A stretch of DNA of 64,000 nt. Source: Gemmatimonadales bacterium (GTDB lineage Bacteria > Krumholzibacteriota > Krumholzibacteriia > LZORAL124-64-63). The notes under the pieces were generated by a model that saw only the letters and a list, made by a program, of their open reading frames with translations, was not told the DNA's origin and did not search any database. A program made the translations under genes and the position numbers. The stretch spans positions 1 to 64,000 of the forward strand of contig JAHOYV010000046.1 of assembly GCA_019038745.1 (NCBI GenBank), in the 5' to 3' direction. Shown here piece after piece: positions 8,969 through 19,400 of the stretch (position 1 is the stretch's first letter; each line of letters starts with the position of its first letter).

Positions 8969-10543
8969 ATGCCTCTGGAAGCAAAACCGAATCCTTTCAC
9001 CGGAGCAGCCAAAGTCCTGGGGGCCCTGCTTCTTCCCCTGGCAATACTGGGCGGATGCCATCCATCACCGCCTGTCGGACCGGGGATTCCCCAAGGCCCT
9101 GTCGAACCCGTCCTGTGGCCCGGCCCGGATAACGAGCTGAATGTGCAGCGGGAAAATTGCGATCCCCTGGCCGGTGAGGCGGTTCCCGGAGGAACCTTCC
9201 TCTTCGCCCTGACCGACAGTGTGTTGCCCCGACGGGCTCCGGTTCCCCACAATCCCTCCGAACGAATAGTCTTCGCCCAGCTCTACGAAACCCTGGTCAG
9301 CCTGGACTGTTCGGGATACCTGTCCCCCGGCCTGGCCGAGCAGTGGGTCTGTACCCAGGACAGTACCGTCTGGGTATTCACCATTCGTCAGGACGCGCGT
9401 TTCTGGGACGGCAGCCGCATCAATTCCGGAGACATCAAGAAAGCCTGGTGCGACAACCAAACCTGCGCCGGCGATCGCGAGTTGGTCACCCCTTGGGCCT
9501 GGCTCAACGCCAGGGCCGGCACGATCTCCGTCCTGGATGCGCGCCGCCTGGCCATCCGCCTGCCCGAACCCCAGGCTGATTTTCCCGCCCTGATGACCCA
9601 TCCAGCCACCGCGATCTCGGTCCGGCGACCCGGTTGGATCTGGCCCGTGGGCAGCGGGCCCAGCCGTCTACGGGCCTCTACCCCACCCCCCTTGCCGGAT
9701 CTTGAATGCAAGCCCAACCCCCAGCATCCATTGGCTCCTATCTGGAAGAAGTTGACCTTTCTTGTGCAGCCCGAAAGTGATCCCCGGGATTTGATCTCCC
9801 TGGATTTCCATCTGGCCCAGGTAAAGGATCTGGAATCGGTCCGCTTCTTTGCCGAAGCACGGGATTTCACCGTCACCCCGTTGCCGTGGAATCGACTCTA
9901 CCTGCTGGTCTGTTCCCTGGCCGGGAACCCCCAAGGGACCAGACGCTGGCTGGACCCTGCCCATCAATTGGATCCTGACCGGGAATTGACTCGTGTCGCT
10001 GCTCGCGGCTGGCCCGGGATCATCCTGCCAGCCGGGGAAGGATCGACTTGTCCCCAAATTACCGGGCCGATTACCATCAACGACAGCGCTCGCCTGGATT
10101 GGGGTCTGGACAACATATTGTTGGACGAAAACACGCTGGTCTATGACGTGAAGGATCCCGGCGCCAGGGAACTGGCCCAGCGCCTGGCTGCCCTGGGTGA
10201 TGCGCAAATCCGGACTACCGGCATACCGCTGGCCGCCGTGAACTTCACCCTCCAATGGCAGATGGCCGGATCATACATACTGCCCATGGACCTTGAATTC
10301 CCCACCACCTGCCTGCAGTTGGCCTCACTGATGGGCCGGGCCTCCTGGCTGCAGGAAGCAGCCTTGACCGGCGGCGGAAATCCGGAACGCAATCTGGTTA
10401 CCCGGGGCCTCGTCTATCCCCTGGCCTTGACCCATCCCTGGTTGGTCTCAAGAGGTGAATTGACCGGCCTGCGACTGGCTTTCGACGGCACCCCCCTGCT
10501 TTCTCAAATAGGAAAGCCAGCTCCCCAAGAAGTGTCTCCATGA
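8969..10543 (+). CDS. Substrate-binding lipoprotein related to SBP family 5 (peptide/nickel type)
   Basis: 524 residues from the ATG at 8969, which opens a lipoprotein signal with lipobox LGGC (Cys near residue 29). The longer frame from 8852 has no signal-like start and was rejected. Residues about 80-175 match solute-binding family 5: RIVFAQLYETLVSLD, PGLAEQWV, TVWVFTIRQDARFWDGSRINSGDIKKAW. The remainder is divergent. No ABC permease or ATPase genes are adjacent. Instead the stop overlaps the start of a histidine kinase gene by four bases, so it may act as a ligand-sensing partner of that kinase and not as a transport component. That role is inference from gene order. Confidence 0.75.
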   Translation: MPLEAKPNPFTGAAKVLGALLLPLAILGGCHPSPPVGPGIPQGPVEPVLWPGPDNELNVQRENCDPLAGEAVPGGTFLFALTDSVLPRRAPVPHNPSERIVFAQLYETLVSLDCSGYLSPGLAEQWVCTQDSTVWVFTIRQDARFWDGSRINSGDIKKAWCDNQTCAGDRELVTPWAWLNARAGTISVLDARRLAIRLPEPQADFPALMTHPATAISVRRPGWIWPVGSGPSRLRASTPPPLPDLECKPNPQHPLAPIWKKLTFLVQPESDPRDLISLDFHLAQVKDLESVRFFAEARDFTVTPLPWNRLYLLVCSLAGNPQGTRRWLDPAHQLDPDRELTRVAARGWPGIILPAGEGSTCPQITGPITINDSARLDWGLDNILLDENTLVYDVKDPGARELAQRLAALGDAQIRTTGIPLAAVNFTLQWQMAGSYILPMDLEFPTTCLQLASLMGRASWLQEAALTGGGNPERNLVTRGLVYPLALTHPWLVSRGELTGLRLAFDGTPLLSQIGKPAPQEVSP

Positions 10544-12303
10544 ACTTGCGCGGACAGATCCTTCTGGCTTCCGTTCTGCTGGCTGTCATGCCCCTGGTGC
10601 TGGCTGTCCCGGTGATTCGATCCGGAGTACAGAACCATTTTTCCGAACTGGATACTAGGCGGGTGGAGGATCAGATGCTACTGGTGCGTGATGATCTGGA
10701 TCAACGCAACAGTCGTCTGGAGAGGGCCCTTGAAGCCATGGCCAACGGTATCGGGCAGGACAACCGTTTCCGGTTGGCCCTGGGAGACGATCGTGAAGAT
10801 CTACGCCCCTACCTTCTGGATTATGCGGAACGACACATGTCCCTGATGAACCTGGAAATGTTGCAGATCCAGGACGAGACAGGAAACATCCTCAGCTCCG
10901 GCCACTATCGAGAAGCTTTCGGCGAGAATGCCCCCAACCTGCCTCGGGTCCTGGACAATGCGCCCGGTGGCCGGGCCCTGGTCACAGTCCGTACACCAGG
11001 GGGAATCGCCTTGATGCTGGCTCGTTCCCACCCTCTGACCCTCGGTAATCAGGACCTTCACCTCGTCGGAGGGGTCCTGCTCGAGGAAGAACAGCTTGCC
11101 ACCCTGAGCCGGGACGATGACCTGGCCGTGGCCCTGATCTGGCCGGACGGTTGGCTTTCCTCCAGTCCCGAACTGAGCGCCCGCATCCAGAGCCTGCGAA
11201 ACCCGGAACTCCGGTCGCAGGAGTTGGAATATCTTCTGCGTACCGAGGGACAAGTCGTCCGTTCCCAAACCCTGATGATGATCGACCAGGGACAACCAGG
11301 GGAAATCACCCTGCTGGCTGCCCACGACCGGTCCTTTCTGCTCGGTCTGCTGAGAAACCTGGACTGGCGGATCGGAATCATCCTGCTGTTATCCGTGGGA
11401 GCCGCCATTTTAATGGCTGTGCTCCAAGCGGGTCGCCTCAGCCGTCCGCTGCGGGAGCTGGCGGATCGAACCGCTGATCTGGATCTGGACAGTCTGGAAG
11501 TCGAATTTTCTTCCGACCGCCGCGACGAGGTGGGCCGTCTGACCCGATTGCTGGGTGACATGACGGAGCGATTGCGCAGAGACATCAACAAGCTGAAGGA
11601 TGCAGAACACCGGGCGACCCTGGGTGAAGTAGCCCGTCAAGTGAATCACGATATCCGCAACGGCATAACTCCCCTGCGCAATGTCCTGCGTCACCTGGAT
11701 GAAGTTGCAGGCGACGATCCCGAACGTCTGGTTGAGGTTTTCCGCGAACGCAAGAGCACTCTGGACGGAGGACTGGCCTACCTGGAGAATCTCGCCGCCC
11801 ACTACTCCCGGCTCAGCCCGGACCGGGTTCCTCGGCTTTGTCGTTTGGACCAGGTCGTAGCCGATGCCTTGGCTGCACCCCCGTCAACGAAAGAAACCCG
11901 ACTGATCAACCGGGTCCCGGTTAATCTGCCCGCAGTGGAGGCCGACCCGGTGAGCCTGCGGAGAATCCTGGACAACCTGATCCGCAACGCCATCGAAAGC
12001 CTGCCCGAAGGCAAAGGCACCGTCCAGGTGACGGCCCTGCTGGGAACGGATGAGGATCTGCAGGAGGCCCGGATCCTGGTCGAAGTGGACGACACAGGCG
12101 TGGGCATACCGCCCGAGAATCTGGACCTGATCTTCAATGACTTCTTCTCCACACGCAACGAGGGGACCGGCCTGGGCCTGAGCAATGTACGCCGCCTGGC
12201 CACCGACTGCGGAGCCAGGATTCGCGTGACCAGCGAGCCGGATCATGGTACGACTTTTACATTGTCCTTTCCCCTGCCCAAACCCCTGGACCGGGAATCA
12301 TGA
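10540..12303 (+). CDS. Membrane sensor histidine kinase
   Basis: 587 residues. Transmembrane segment 1 is at about residues 6-24 (ILLASVLLAVMPLVLAVPV). A periplasmic sensor region of about 245 residues follows, then transmembrane segment 2 (IGIILLLSVGAAILMAVLQ), a HAMP-like linker, and the phospho-acceptor helix with His370 in the motif NHDIRNGITPLRN. The C-terminal ATPase domain has an N box (NLIRNAIESLPEG), G1 (DTGVGIP), and G2 (GTGLGLSNVRRL). NtrB-like kinases with this H-box pair with sigma-54 activators, and the gene overlaps the downstream NtrC-type regulator by four bases. Signal unknown; the upstream solute-binding lipoprotein is the best candidate sensor partner. Confidence 0.93.
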   Translation: MNLRGQILLASVLLAVMPLVLAVPVIRSGVQNHFSELDTRRVEDQMLLVRDDLDQRNSRLERALEAMANGIGQDNRFRLALGDDREDLRPYLLDYAERHMSLMNLEMLQIQDETGNILSSGHYREAFGENAPNLPRVLDNAPGGRALVTVRTPGGIALMLARSHPLTLGNQDLHLVGGVLLEEEQLATLSRDDDLAVALIWPDGWLSSSPELSARIQSLRNPELRSQELEYLLRTEGQVVRSQTLMMIDQGQPGEITLLAAHDRSFLLGLLRNLDWRIGIILLLSVGAAILMAVLQAGRLSRPLRELADRTADLDLDSLEVEFSSDRRDEVGRLTRLLGDMTERLRRDINKLKDAEHRATLGEVARQVNHDIRNGITPLRNVLRHLDEVAGDDPERLVEVFRERKSTLDGGLAYLENLAAHYSRLSPDRVPRLCRLDQVVADALAAPPSTKETRLINRVPVNLPAVEADPVSLRRILDNLIRNAIESLPEGKGTVQVTALLGTDEDLQEARILVEVDDTGVGIPPENLDLIFNDFFSTRNEGTGLGLSNVRRLATDCGARIRVTSEPDHGTTFTLSFPLPKPLDRES

Positions 12304-13682
12304 GCACCATCCTGATCATCGACGATGTTCCCGCCCTGCGTGAGCAGTACGCCTACGATCTGAAACGCCTGGGAGGATTCACCACAATGACGGCCGCCGG
12401 TGGCGCCGAGGGTCTGACCCGTCTGGCCGCCGAAACCGTCGACTGTGTCATTCTGGACCTGGAAATGCCGGGCGTGGACGGGTTTGAAGTCCTGACCACC
12501 TTGAAGAAGCTAGGCAACCGGATCCCCGTCATCGTTTACACCGGGACCGGCAGCTACGATCGCTGCGTCCGAGCGGTCAAGCTGGGAGCCTACAGCTTCA
12601 TCGCCAAGGATGAGCCTTTGGAAAGAGTGGTCCGCGAGGTGGAGAATGCCTTGGCCTGGGCCGGCCTGCGCTCCGAAATCGGCCGTTTGCGCCGCCAGTC
12701 GGGCGATGACTCCCCGCTGATCGGGGAAAGCCGGGCCGCGGTGGCGATGAAGGAACAAGTAGACCGTCTGGCCGGAATCCCCAGCCCGGTGCTCATCCTG
12801 GGCGAAAGCGGCTGCGGCAAGGAGCTGGTAGCCCGACGTCTGCACGACGCGGGAGGCCGAGCCGGCAGGATTTTCGTACCCGTCAACTGCGCCGCCTTGC
12901 CCGAAACAATGGTTGAAAGCGAGCTCTTCGGTCACGAGCGCGGCGCCTTCACCGGGGCGGATCGGCCACGCAAGGGTGCCTTCGAAACCGCAGACAAGGG
13001 GACTCTGTTCCTGGACGAAATCGGGGAGCTGCCGCCAGCGGCCCAGGCCAAACTGTTGCGGGTGCTCGAGGACGGAGTCATCACCCGCCTGGGCTCCCAC
13101 AAAGGCAAACAGGTCGATACCCGTGTGGTCGCGGCTACCAATCGCAGCCTGGACGCCGAGGTAGTCCGGGGAGCATTCCGGGAAGATCTTCTGTTTCGAT
13201 TGAATACACACGTGATCCAGGTCCCGCCCCTGCGCGAACGACTGAGCGACATCCCCTTGTTGGCCGATCACTTTCTCATCCTTACCTGCGAAAAATTCGG
13301 TCTTAGTCCCCGGGTGCTGGCCCCGGAAACGCTGAAAATCCTTCAGGGGTATGACTGGGCCCGCAACAATATCCGTGAGCTGCGCAACGTCATTGAGCGG
13401 CTCGTAATTGCCGGCTCCGAGGAGGTCATTACCTCGGACCTGGTGCCCGTCGAAATTGTTGGGCTTGGCGGAACGAGCGGAACGAGCGGGTCAAGCGGAG
13501 CCGCGACCTCCGGCAATGTCGCAGGAACACTTAAACACCAGAAAGCAGCGGCCGAGCGTAGCATCATCCTGAACGCCCTGGAACAGAACCACTGGCACAT
13601 CACCCGCACGGCCGCCCAGCTGGGTCTGTCCGATCACAGCAGCCTGCTGAAAATCATGCGCCGCCACGGATTGAAGAAATAG
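12300..13682 (+). CDS. Sigma-54-dependent response regulator (NtrC family)
   Basis: 460 residues. The receiver domain (1-120) has acidic residues DD at 8-9, phospho-acceptor Asp53 (ILDLEMPG) and a conserved Lys near 101. The AAA+ domain (about 138-370) has Walker A GESGCGKE, the sigma-54 contact loop GAFTGA, Walker B-like GTLFLDEIGELP, and the arginine-finger region. A low-complexity linker GTSGTSGSSG encoded by a 9-bp imperfect tandem repeat (13470-13496) leads to a Fis-type helix-turn-helix at the C terminus (ITRTAAQLGLSDHSSLLKIMRR). It would activate sigma-54 promoters in response to the kinase encoded just upstream. The next gene, sppA-like, follows after nine bases. Confidence 0.94.
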   Translation: MSTILIIDDVPALREQYAYDLKRLGGFTTMTAAGGAEGLTRLAAETVDCVILDLEMPGVDGFEVLTTLKKLGNRIPVIVYTGTGSYDRCVRAVKLGAYSFIAKDEPLERVVREVENALAWAGLRSEIGRLRRQSGDDSPLIGESRAAVAMKEQVDRLAGIPSPVLILGESGCGKELVARRLHDAGGRAGRIFVPVNCAALPETMVESELFGHERGAFTGADRPRKGAFETADKGTLFLDEIGELPPAAQAKLLRVLEDGVITRLGSHKGKQVDTRVVAATNRSLDAEVVRGAFREDLLFRLNTHVIQVPPLRERLSDIPLLADHFLILTCEKFGLSPRVLAPETLKILQGYDWARNNIRELRNVIERLVIAGSEEVITSDLVPVEIVGLGGTSGTSGSSGAATSGNVAGTLKHQKAAAERSIILNALEQNHWHITRTAAQLGLSDHSSLLKIMRRHGLKK

Positions 13683-13691
13683 GAGAGACCC

Positions 13692-16289
13692 ATGCCCTTA
13701 CACCGTACTCTGCCCGCCTTGATCGTCCTGGTTCTGGTGACGGCGATCGTTCTGCCCTGCCCCGGGATGGCCGGCGACGGAGCAACGCCCTTCGCCGATT
13801 ATCGCACCGAAAGCTGGTTCCTGCCCCAAAGTCCCAGCGTATTGGCAAGTCCGGCGGCGGCCTTGTTCAACCCGGCCGCCTGGGCGATCAACGACAAGGT
13901 GGGCTCGGACTCCTGGGCAATCCTTACCAGCGACGAATTCAAAAATGAATTTCAGGGAGGCTCCTCCTTCGGACGAAACCTGGGTTTTGCCTGGCAGACA
14001 AGAGTCTTCAATGAAGCCGGCGAGGACTTTCGCATTTACGACTATCTTTTCGGTTTGGCTGGAGGCGGCCCCGATGGCTCGTTCGGGCTTTCCTATCGCT
14101 GGTCACAGGGAGATACCGAACGGATTCCGCGGCAAAAAGCCCTTGCGATGGGATTCATCTCACGCCCCAACCGATGGCTCACCTATGGTTCTTCCCACAT
14201 CAGGAGTCTGGAATCAGCAGCCCACCAATCCGTGTTCGACGTGGGCGTGCGGCCTTTCGGACGACAGTGGCTGTCCTTGTTCGCCGACTGGACGGTCAAC
14301 CACGACCAGGCCTTCTTCGCTGACGGAATGTGGGGCGCCGGCGCGGAATTGCGTCCAACCAAGGGCGTGCATCTGGGCTGCCGGGTTCGTGAGCAGATCG
14401 GCGCTTCGGATTTGCAGTACTCCCTGTTCCTGGGCCTGACCTTCGAGGGGAACCAGTTTTCTGGCCAACCCCTTTACGACAATGACGGCGAGCTCGTGAA
14501 CACCACCATCCTGAACCGGGCCACACACTCGATTCCCGGTCTGTCCATTCCCGTACTGCAGTTCGGCGGCAAGAAGAACCGTTACTACCCCATCAACCTG
14601 GAAAACCGGGTCCTGACCTACCAGAAATTCCGCTACTTCGACAACGTGCGCGTGGCCTGGCTGGATCTGCTGGATGTGTTGAACCAGCTCCGCGACGACA
14701 AAGAGATCGACGGTGTGGTGCTGAATCTCGCCGGGTTCCGCGGCCGGCCCTCGCTGATCTGGGAAATGCGCGTAAAACTGGAGGAGATCAAGAAGTCCGG
14801 CAAGGAGATCATTGTTCACATTGATCGGCCCGGAGCCACGGTCTACTACCTGGCCACTGCAGCAGACCGCATCTCAATGGATCCGTGGGGCAACGTGTCC
14901 CTGCCCGGTTTCGCCCTGAGTCGCAGTTACCTGCAGGGCACCCTGGAAAAACTGGGCATCGGTTTCCAGGAATTTCGCTATTTCAAGTACAAGAGCGCAG
15001 CCGAAACTTTCTCCCGCACCGACATGAGCGAGGCCGACCGTGAGCAGCGACAACGTATCGTGGATGTGATCTACGAACAACTGCGGGACGGCGTGGCCAC
15101 CGGCCGCGGCCTGACCAACCAAAAATTCGACAGCATCGTGGACGAGCTGGCGATTCTCGGATCTGAAGAAGCACTGGAAGCGGGCCTGATCGATGTCACG
15201 ACCCGCTGGGATGAGCTGCCCAAGTGGCTGGGCGAGGAACGCGACGCAAAATTGATCTCTCCCCTGCTGAAGCAATTGGGCCGCAAGTATTACGACCAGG
15301 AGTGGGGACAGCCCCTGCGCATCCCGGTAGTCTTTGCAGTGGGTTCCTGCTCGATGGAAACCGGAATTCGCGGGCGCGCCACGAGTGCTTATCTCCGGAA
15401 ACTGGTTAAGGATCCCAACGTGGCCGCCGTGGTGTTGAGGGCCGACTCCCCAGGAGGCGACATCTTGCCCAGCGATCTGGTCGCTGATGCAATCCGTCAA
15501 CTGAAGAAGGCCGGCAAACCGGTGATCATCAGCCAGGGCGACGTGGCGGCCAGTGGCGGCTACTGGATCAGCATGGACGGCAGCAAGGTACTTACCACAC
15601 CCCTGACCATTACCGGTTCCATCGGCGTAATCGGCGGCTGGGTGTGGGACGACGGCTTGGCAGCCAGCGCCGGCATTACTTCGGACGCCGTCCATCGCGG
15701 CCGGCACGCCGACCTGATGACCCAGGTCCAGTTCCCCCTCGTGGGCGGACTTCCGCGTCGGCCCATGGATGAACAGGAATTGGCCCGGGTCAAAAAAGTC
15801 ATCATCGAAAATTACGACGACTTCGTCGCCGCTGTGGCCAACGGCCGAGAAATGACCCCGGAGGATGTCGGTGAAATCGCCCAGGGCCGGGTCTGGATGG
15901 GAGGCGACGCCATAGCCAACGGTCTTTGCGATCGTTACGGAACCCTGGACGAGGCAATCCAGTTGGCTCGGGAGCTGGCCGGCATCCCGGATTGGCGACA
16001 AACCGAAGTGGTGGAATATCCGCCCCGTATCGGCTTCGCCATGCCCAGCTTTTTCCCCAGGCTCCCCTCCTTGTTGGGCCTCGATAGTGCCACTGACGAG
16101 TGGCAGGTCGGCGCAGCTTCGATGGCTGCCATGAATGCCGATCTCCTGCGACAGATGAGTGGACTGGGACTGTCTCCCGGGGAAGTGGAATACCTGCGCT
16201 CCATCGGATCATCACCCGGCAAACCTCTTTTCATGGTAAGTCCAGATGTTTTGCCGGCTGGATGGGCGGATTGTTTTCCTGTTCATTGA
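13692..16289 (+). CDS. sppA: SppA-type signal peptide peptidase with an extra N-terminal barrel-like domain
   Basis: 865 residues, much longer than classical SppA (about 600). After a signal peptide (residues 1-27), residues about 30-275 are rich in alternating strand patterns of outer-membrane barrel type (for example SFGLSYRWSQGD, LSLFADWTVNH, YSLFLGLTFEG). Tandem S49 domains follow. The first has the catalytic Lys434 in YFKYKSAAE. The second has Ser621 in VAASGGYWIS, so the Ser-Lys dyad of full-length SppA is intact. The enzyme would degrade residual signal peptides or other membrane peptides. Start ATG at 13692 follows AGGAGAGACCC. It is the last gene of the operon with the two-component system. 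The fused domain suggests membrane association at the outer membrane or a substrate adaptor; this is inference. Confidence 0.9.
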   Translation: MPLHRTLPALIVLVLVTAIVLPCPGMAGDGATPFADYRTESWFLPQSPSVLASPAAALFNPAAWAINDKVGSDSWAILTSDEFKNEFQGGSSFGRNLGFAWQTRVFNEAGEDFRIYDYLFGLAGGGPDGSFGLSYRWSQGDTERIPRQKALAMGFISRPNRWLTYGSSHIRSLESAAHQSVFDVGVRPFGRQWLSLFADWTVNHDQAFFADGMWGAGAELRPTKGVHLGCRVREQIGASDLQYSLFLGLTFEGNQFSGQPLYDNDGELVNTTILNRATHSIPGLSIPVLQFGGKKNRYYPINLENRVLTYQKFRYFDNVRVAWLDLLDVLNQLRDDKEIDGVVLNLAGFRGRPSLIWEMRVKLEEIKKSGKEIIVHIDRPGATVYYLATAADRISMDPWGNVSLPGFALSRSYLQGTLEKLGIGFQEFRYFKYKSAAETFSRTDMSEADREQRQRIVDVIYEQLRDGVATGRGLTNQKFDSIVDELAILGSEEALEAGLIDVTTRWDELPKWLGEERDAKLISPLLKQLGRKYYDQEWGQPLRIPVVFAVGSCSMETGIRGRATSAYLRKLVKDPNVAAVVLRADSPGGDILPSDLVADAIRQLKKAGKPVIISQGDVAASGGYWISMDGSKVLTTPLTITGSIGVIGGWVWDDGLAASAGITSDAVHRGRHADLMTQVQFPLVGGLPRRPMDEQELARVKKVIIENYDDFVAAVANGREMTPEDVGEIAQGRVWMGGDAIANGLCDRYGTLDEAIQLARELAGIPDWRQTEVVEYPPRIGFAMPSFFPRLPSLLGLDSATDEWQVGAASMAAMNADLLRQMSGLGLSPGEVEYLRSIGSSPGKPLFMVSPDVLPAGWADCFPVH

Positions 16290-16297
16290 GGGGTGCC

Positions 16298-16415
16298 GGG
16301 GTGACACCCGTTTTTTCATTTTGTTGCCATAGCAACCGAATCAGAGCCCTCATCATGTAGTTTTGACTCAAAGTTGGGGTTGCTATAGCAACAAAACAGG
16401 AATTGCGGTGTCCCC
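16298..16415. repeat. Palindromic inverted-repeat element between convergent genes
   Basis: Two imperfect inverted arms, 16298-16337 and 16376-16415, each contain a GACACC-type tail, an AT-rich spacer and the core TTTTGTTGCYATAGCAACC. In the right arm GTTGCTATAGCAAC is a perfect 14-bp palindrome. The arms could fold into a long hairpin with a loop of about 38 bases. The element lies between sppA (plus) and the large secreted-protein gene (minus), where it could also act as a transcription barrier. A further copy of the right arm is at 19708-19745. The layout resembles REP/BIME or miniature inverted-repeat elements, but no transposase is present in the window. Confidence 0.7.
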
Positions 16416-16441
16416 TAAGCTGGCTCATCAATAAACGAGAC

Positions 16442-19400
16442 TCATTTCAAAAGAACCATCTTCTGCACCCTGACATCTTGGGCGGTGCGCACCTCGTAGA
16501 AGTAGAGACCTGAAGCGGCCTGTCCTCCAGAGTCGTCGGCTCCATCCCACATCACAAAGCCGGGTCCGGCCGGGCGCACTTCGTTCACGAGCGTTCGAAC
16601 GCGTTCACCCTTCACGTTGAAGACCTTCAGGGTCAAATGTTCCGAGCTCGGCAGATCGAACATGATCTTCGTAGTCGGGTTGAACGGGTTCGGGAAATTA
16701 CGAGCCGTCAAAACCCCCACCGGCAGAGTAACTGAAGTCGGCAGGCCGACATCACCATCAGGATTGAGGAAGGCGAGTATGTCCTGCAACACTTCCGCCC
16801 GAGTGGGAATCGGCGCCGCTGCTTTCGTTGTCGAGGCACTCCCCGCTGCGGCCTGAGTCCAGATATTGCTGAGGTCGTACGGCAAGGAAATAACCCTTGA
16901 ATTGAACGACTGCACGATGTTCAAGGTCGCGGCCGAAATTTCGTACACATCCACTTCGCCGGTGGGGTCGGCGAACTGGGCCAGGCGGACCGCAGTGCCT
17001 ACCGGCAAAACCGCGTCGAAAGTATCCGGGCTCGGGCAGCCGCCGTAGACCATCCAGCCCTGGTCCTCGAACAGGACCGGATTGCCCTCGTCGGGAACGA
17101 CTCCTGGAGACACCAGACCATTCGTATAATGCTGGACTGAAATACCGGAAAGGGACAACCCCATCCAGTCGCGGAGGAAATCCTGGCCGGCAGGGTTGTA
17201 GGAAAGGTCGCTTCCCAACTGGTTACCCGTCAGGAAAATATCTCGCTCGCCCAGCCTTAGCCAAGCATCCAACAGTTGCACGTCCAAGCTGGGATCCCAG
17301 TCGAATTCCCCGGTCGAGAGAGTGTAAGTAAACTGATCCCCGCTGGAGTAGAGGATTTCCGTGTAGCCGGCCAGCTGGGTAACCGTGGCCCGCCCTCCCA
17401 GACCGTTTCCCACGCCTGAAGATGCAGCCTGTGTCCGGTAAATGTCATAGGTCAAGCCGGGATCGTGACCGATATTCCGGAAAGCGAAAGCCCACTCATC
17501 GGAATCGGCGGTGGTGCCGGAATCATCCCAGAAAAGAATCTCCGGTTGGCCGAATTGACCTTCCCCTTCATCCCAAACGGTGGGCAGAGCCCTCATGGTG
17601 AATAGGGCGTTATAGGCCAGGATATCGGCGAAGTCGCTGAACCCGGTAGTGTCCGCGGGCAGGATGGCGATGCCGCCCAGATCGTCCTCGGCCCTGAAGT
17701 AATAGTGCAATTCGTCACCCGGGAACAGGAATCCCGTATCGGGCAGATCAAAGGCGAAGCCGTCGAGAGTAGGCGCGGCAATCGCCCAACCAGGCACCGA
17801 ACCGGAGGAAGGCAAACCCGAGGAACGGTAGGGGTCGAAGACCGAATTGGCCTTCAACTTGTAGTACATTCGCGGCATCCCGTTCAGGGTGGAACCTGCC
17901 CGCTGGGCAACCACCCTTACTACAACCGAATCGCCGGGGTCGTTGAGTTGATCGATAGCCGGGGAAATGTTTCTGGCCATGTCGAAGCGAACGCTGTTGG
18001 CGCCCGGATTCTCCAGATCCAATCCACCGCTTGCCGGGAATCCGTCGTTGGCCAGCGACACCGAAGAGACCGACAAGCCGGGTCCCTCAAAATCATAGGC
18101 GCTAACGCGCACATTGTCATAATAGGGCGCCGGCGTGCCGTCGGCTCCATCCCAGCCCCAGATCCAACCCATTTCCTTGAGCTGAAACCGGACCTGCACG
18201 TAGGTGGCGTTGGGTTGCAGTAGGTCACCCACGCTGTGAACGAAACGGTAGTATTCCGGGCCGGCGAGGTGGTACAGGAAACTCCTGTTTTCCCAGGATT
18301 CCTGCTCTATATCAGCCGGGTCCACCGAGGCCGTGGACCGAACCGACCACTCGTAGAACATGCCCGCAGACTCCGAGCTAAAATCCTCGTGCCAGTAGAG
18401 ATCGTAAGCGTAGTCCAGCCCTTCCATGCCGGCGGGAATCGGCATGATCGGCGAATCGACCGCGTTATCCAGGTGATAGGCTTCGCCCAAAAGCCCACCC
18501 GTGTTGTTTACTATGTAGCCGCCGGGCCCGTAGCACCAGGTAATGCACTTGGTGCCGCCGGTGCCGGGCACGACTTCACCATCGTCTATGAAACAAACCT
18601 GGGGGGAATTGTTTACCGCACAGGGATCCCGGTCGTCCAGGCCGAATTCCAGGTGAGCGAAATCGCCTACACCCAACGCTGCTTGAGGCATCCAGAGGCC
18701 CAAGGATCCACTCTGAAAATCGTTGAAGGTTTGGAAGCCGCCGTTGTCCAAGGAAACGCTCACGTCATCCAATTGGCAGGCTCCGGAACTGGGAAATTGG
18801 CAATCAGCGTCATCCCAGCCGCTGTCGGAAATGACCCGGAACTGAACCCTTACTTCGTTCCCGGCCGCTCCCATGAAGTCACCGGGTTGGAAGGTCACCG
18901 TTTCCTGAACATGAAGGTTTGAGTACGCCCCATCCCAGGATGCAATCTCAACGGCATCCTGGCCTTCGTAAAAACACTCCAAAAGGACATAATCATAACC
19001 GGGCTCTACATCGATGTTCAGAAAGGCGTCGATCATGGCCACGCACGACTGGCCCGGATCGATTACAAACCCCGTCCACAGCAAAGCATCGTTCCAATTT
19101 GTACCGTAACCACCCAAGGCGTCCGTAACGTCGCAGGCCGGGAATTCCAAGGATCCGCACCAGGCTGCCAAGTTGCCCTCGCCGTGTCCGTTCAAACCGA
19201 TGGCGTTGTAGTCTGACACATGCCAGTGGTTTTCCTGGCCGACGGTTAGATCCTGGTGAGTCCAAAAATTCCAGGCCTCCGCGCCGCCAAGATTCTGAAA
19301 TTGCCCGTTGAACGGGGCACCACTGCCCCAGGGCCCCATCAGGAGTACGGTGTCCCGGGCGGCTTTGGCCGCGCCCACGACCCCACCGTAGATTACATCC

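Noticed and set aside
13470..13496. 9-bp imperfect tandem repeat in the response-regulator gene
   Set aside because: It only encodes a Gly/Ser/Thr linker between AAA+ and Fis domains; ordinary interdomain linker.
14874..16001. 375-codon open frame on the minus strand opposite sppA
   Set aside because: It is a mirror of the G+C-rich codon pattern of sppA, has no ribosome binding site or recognisable domain, and the sense protein has clear S49 motifs.
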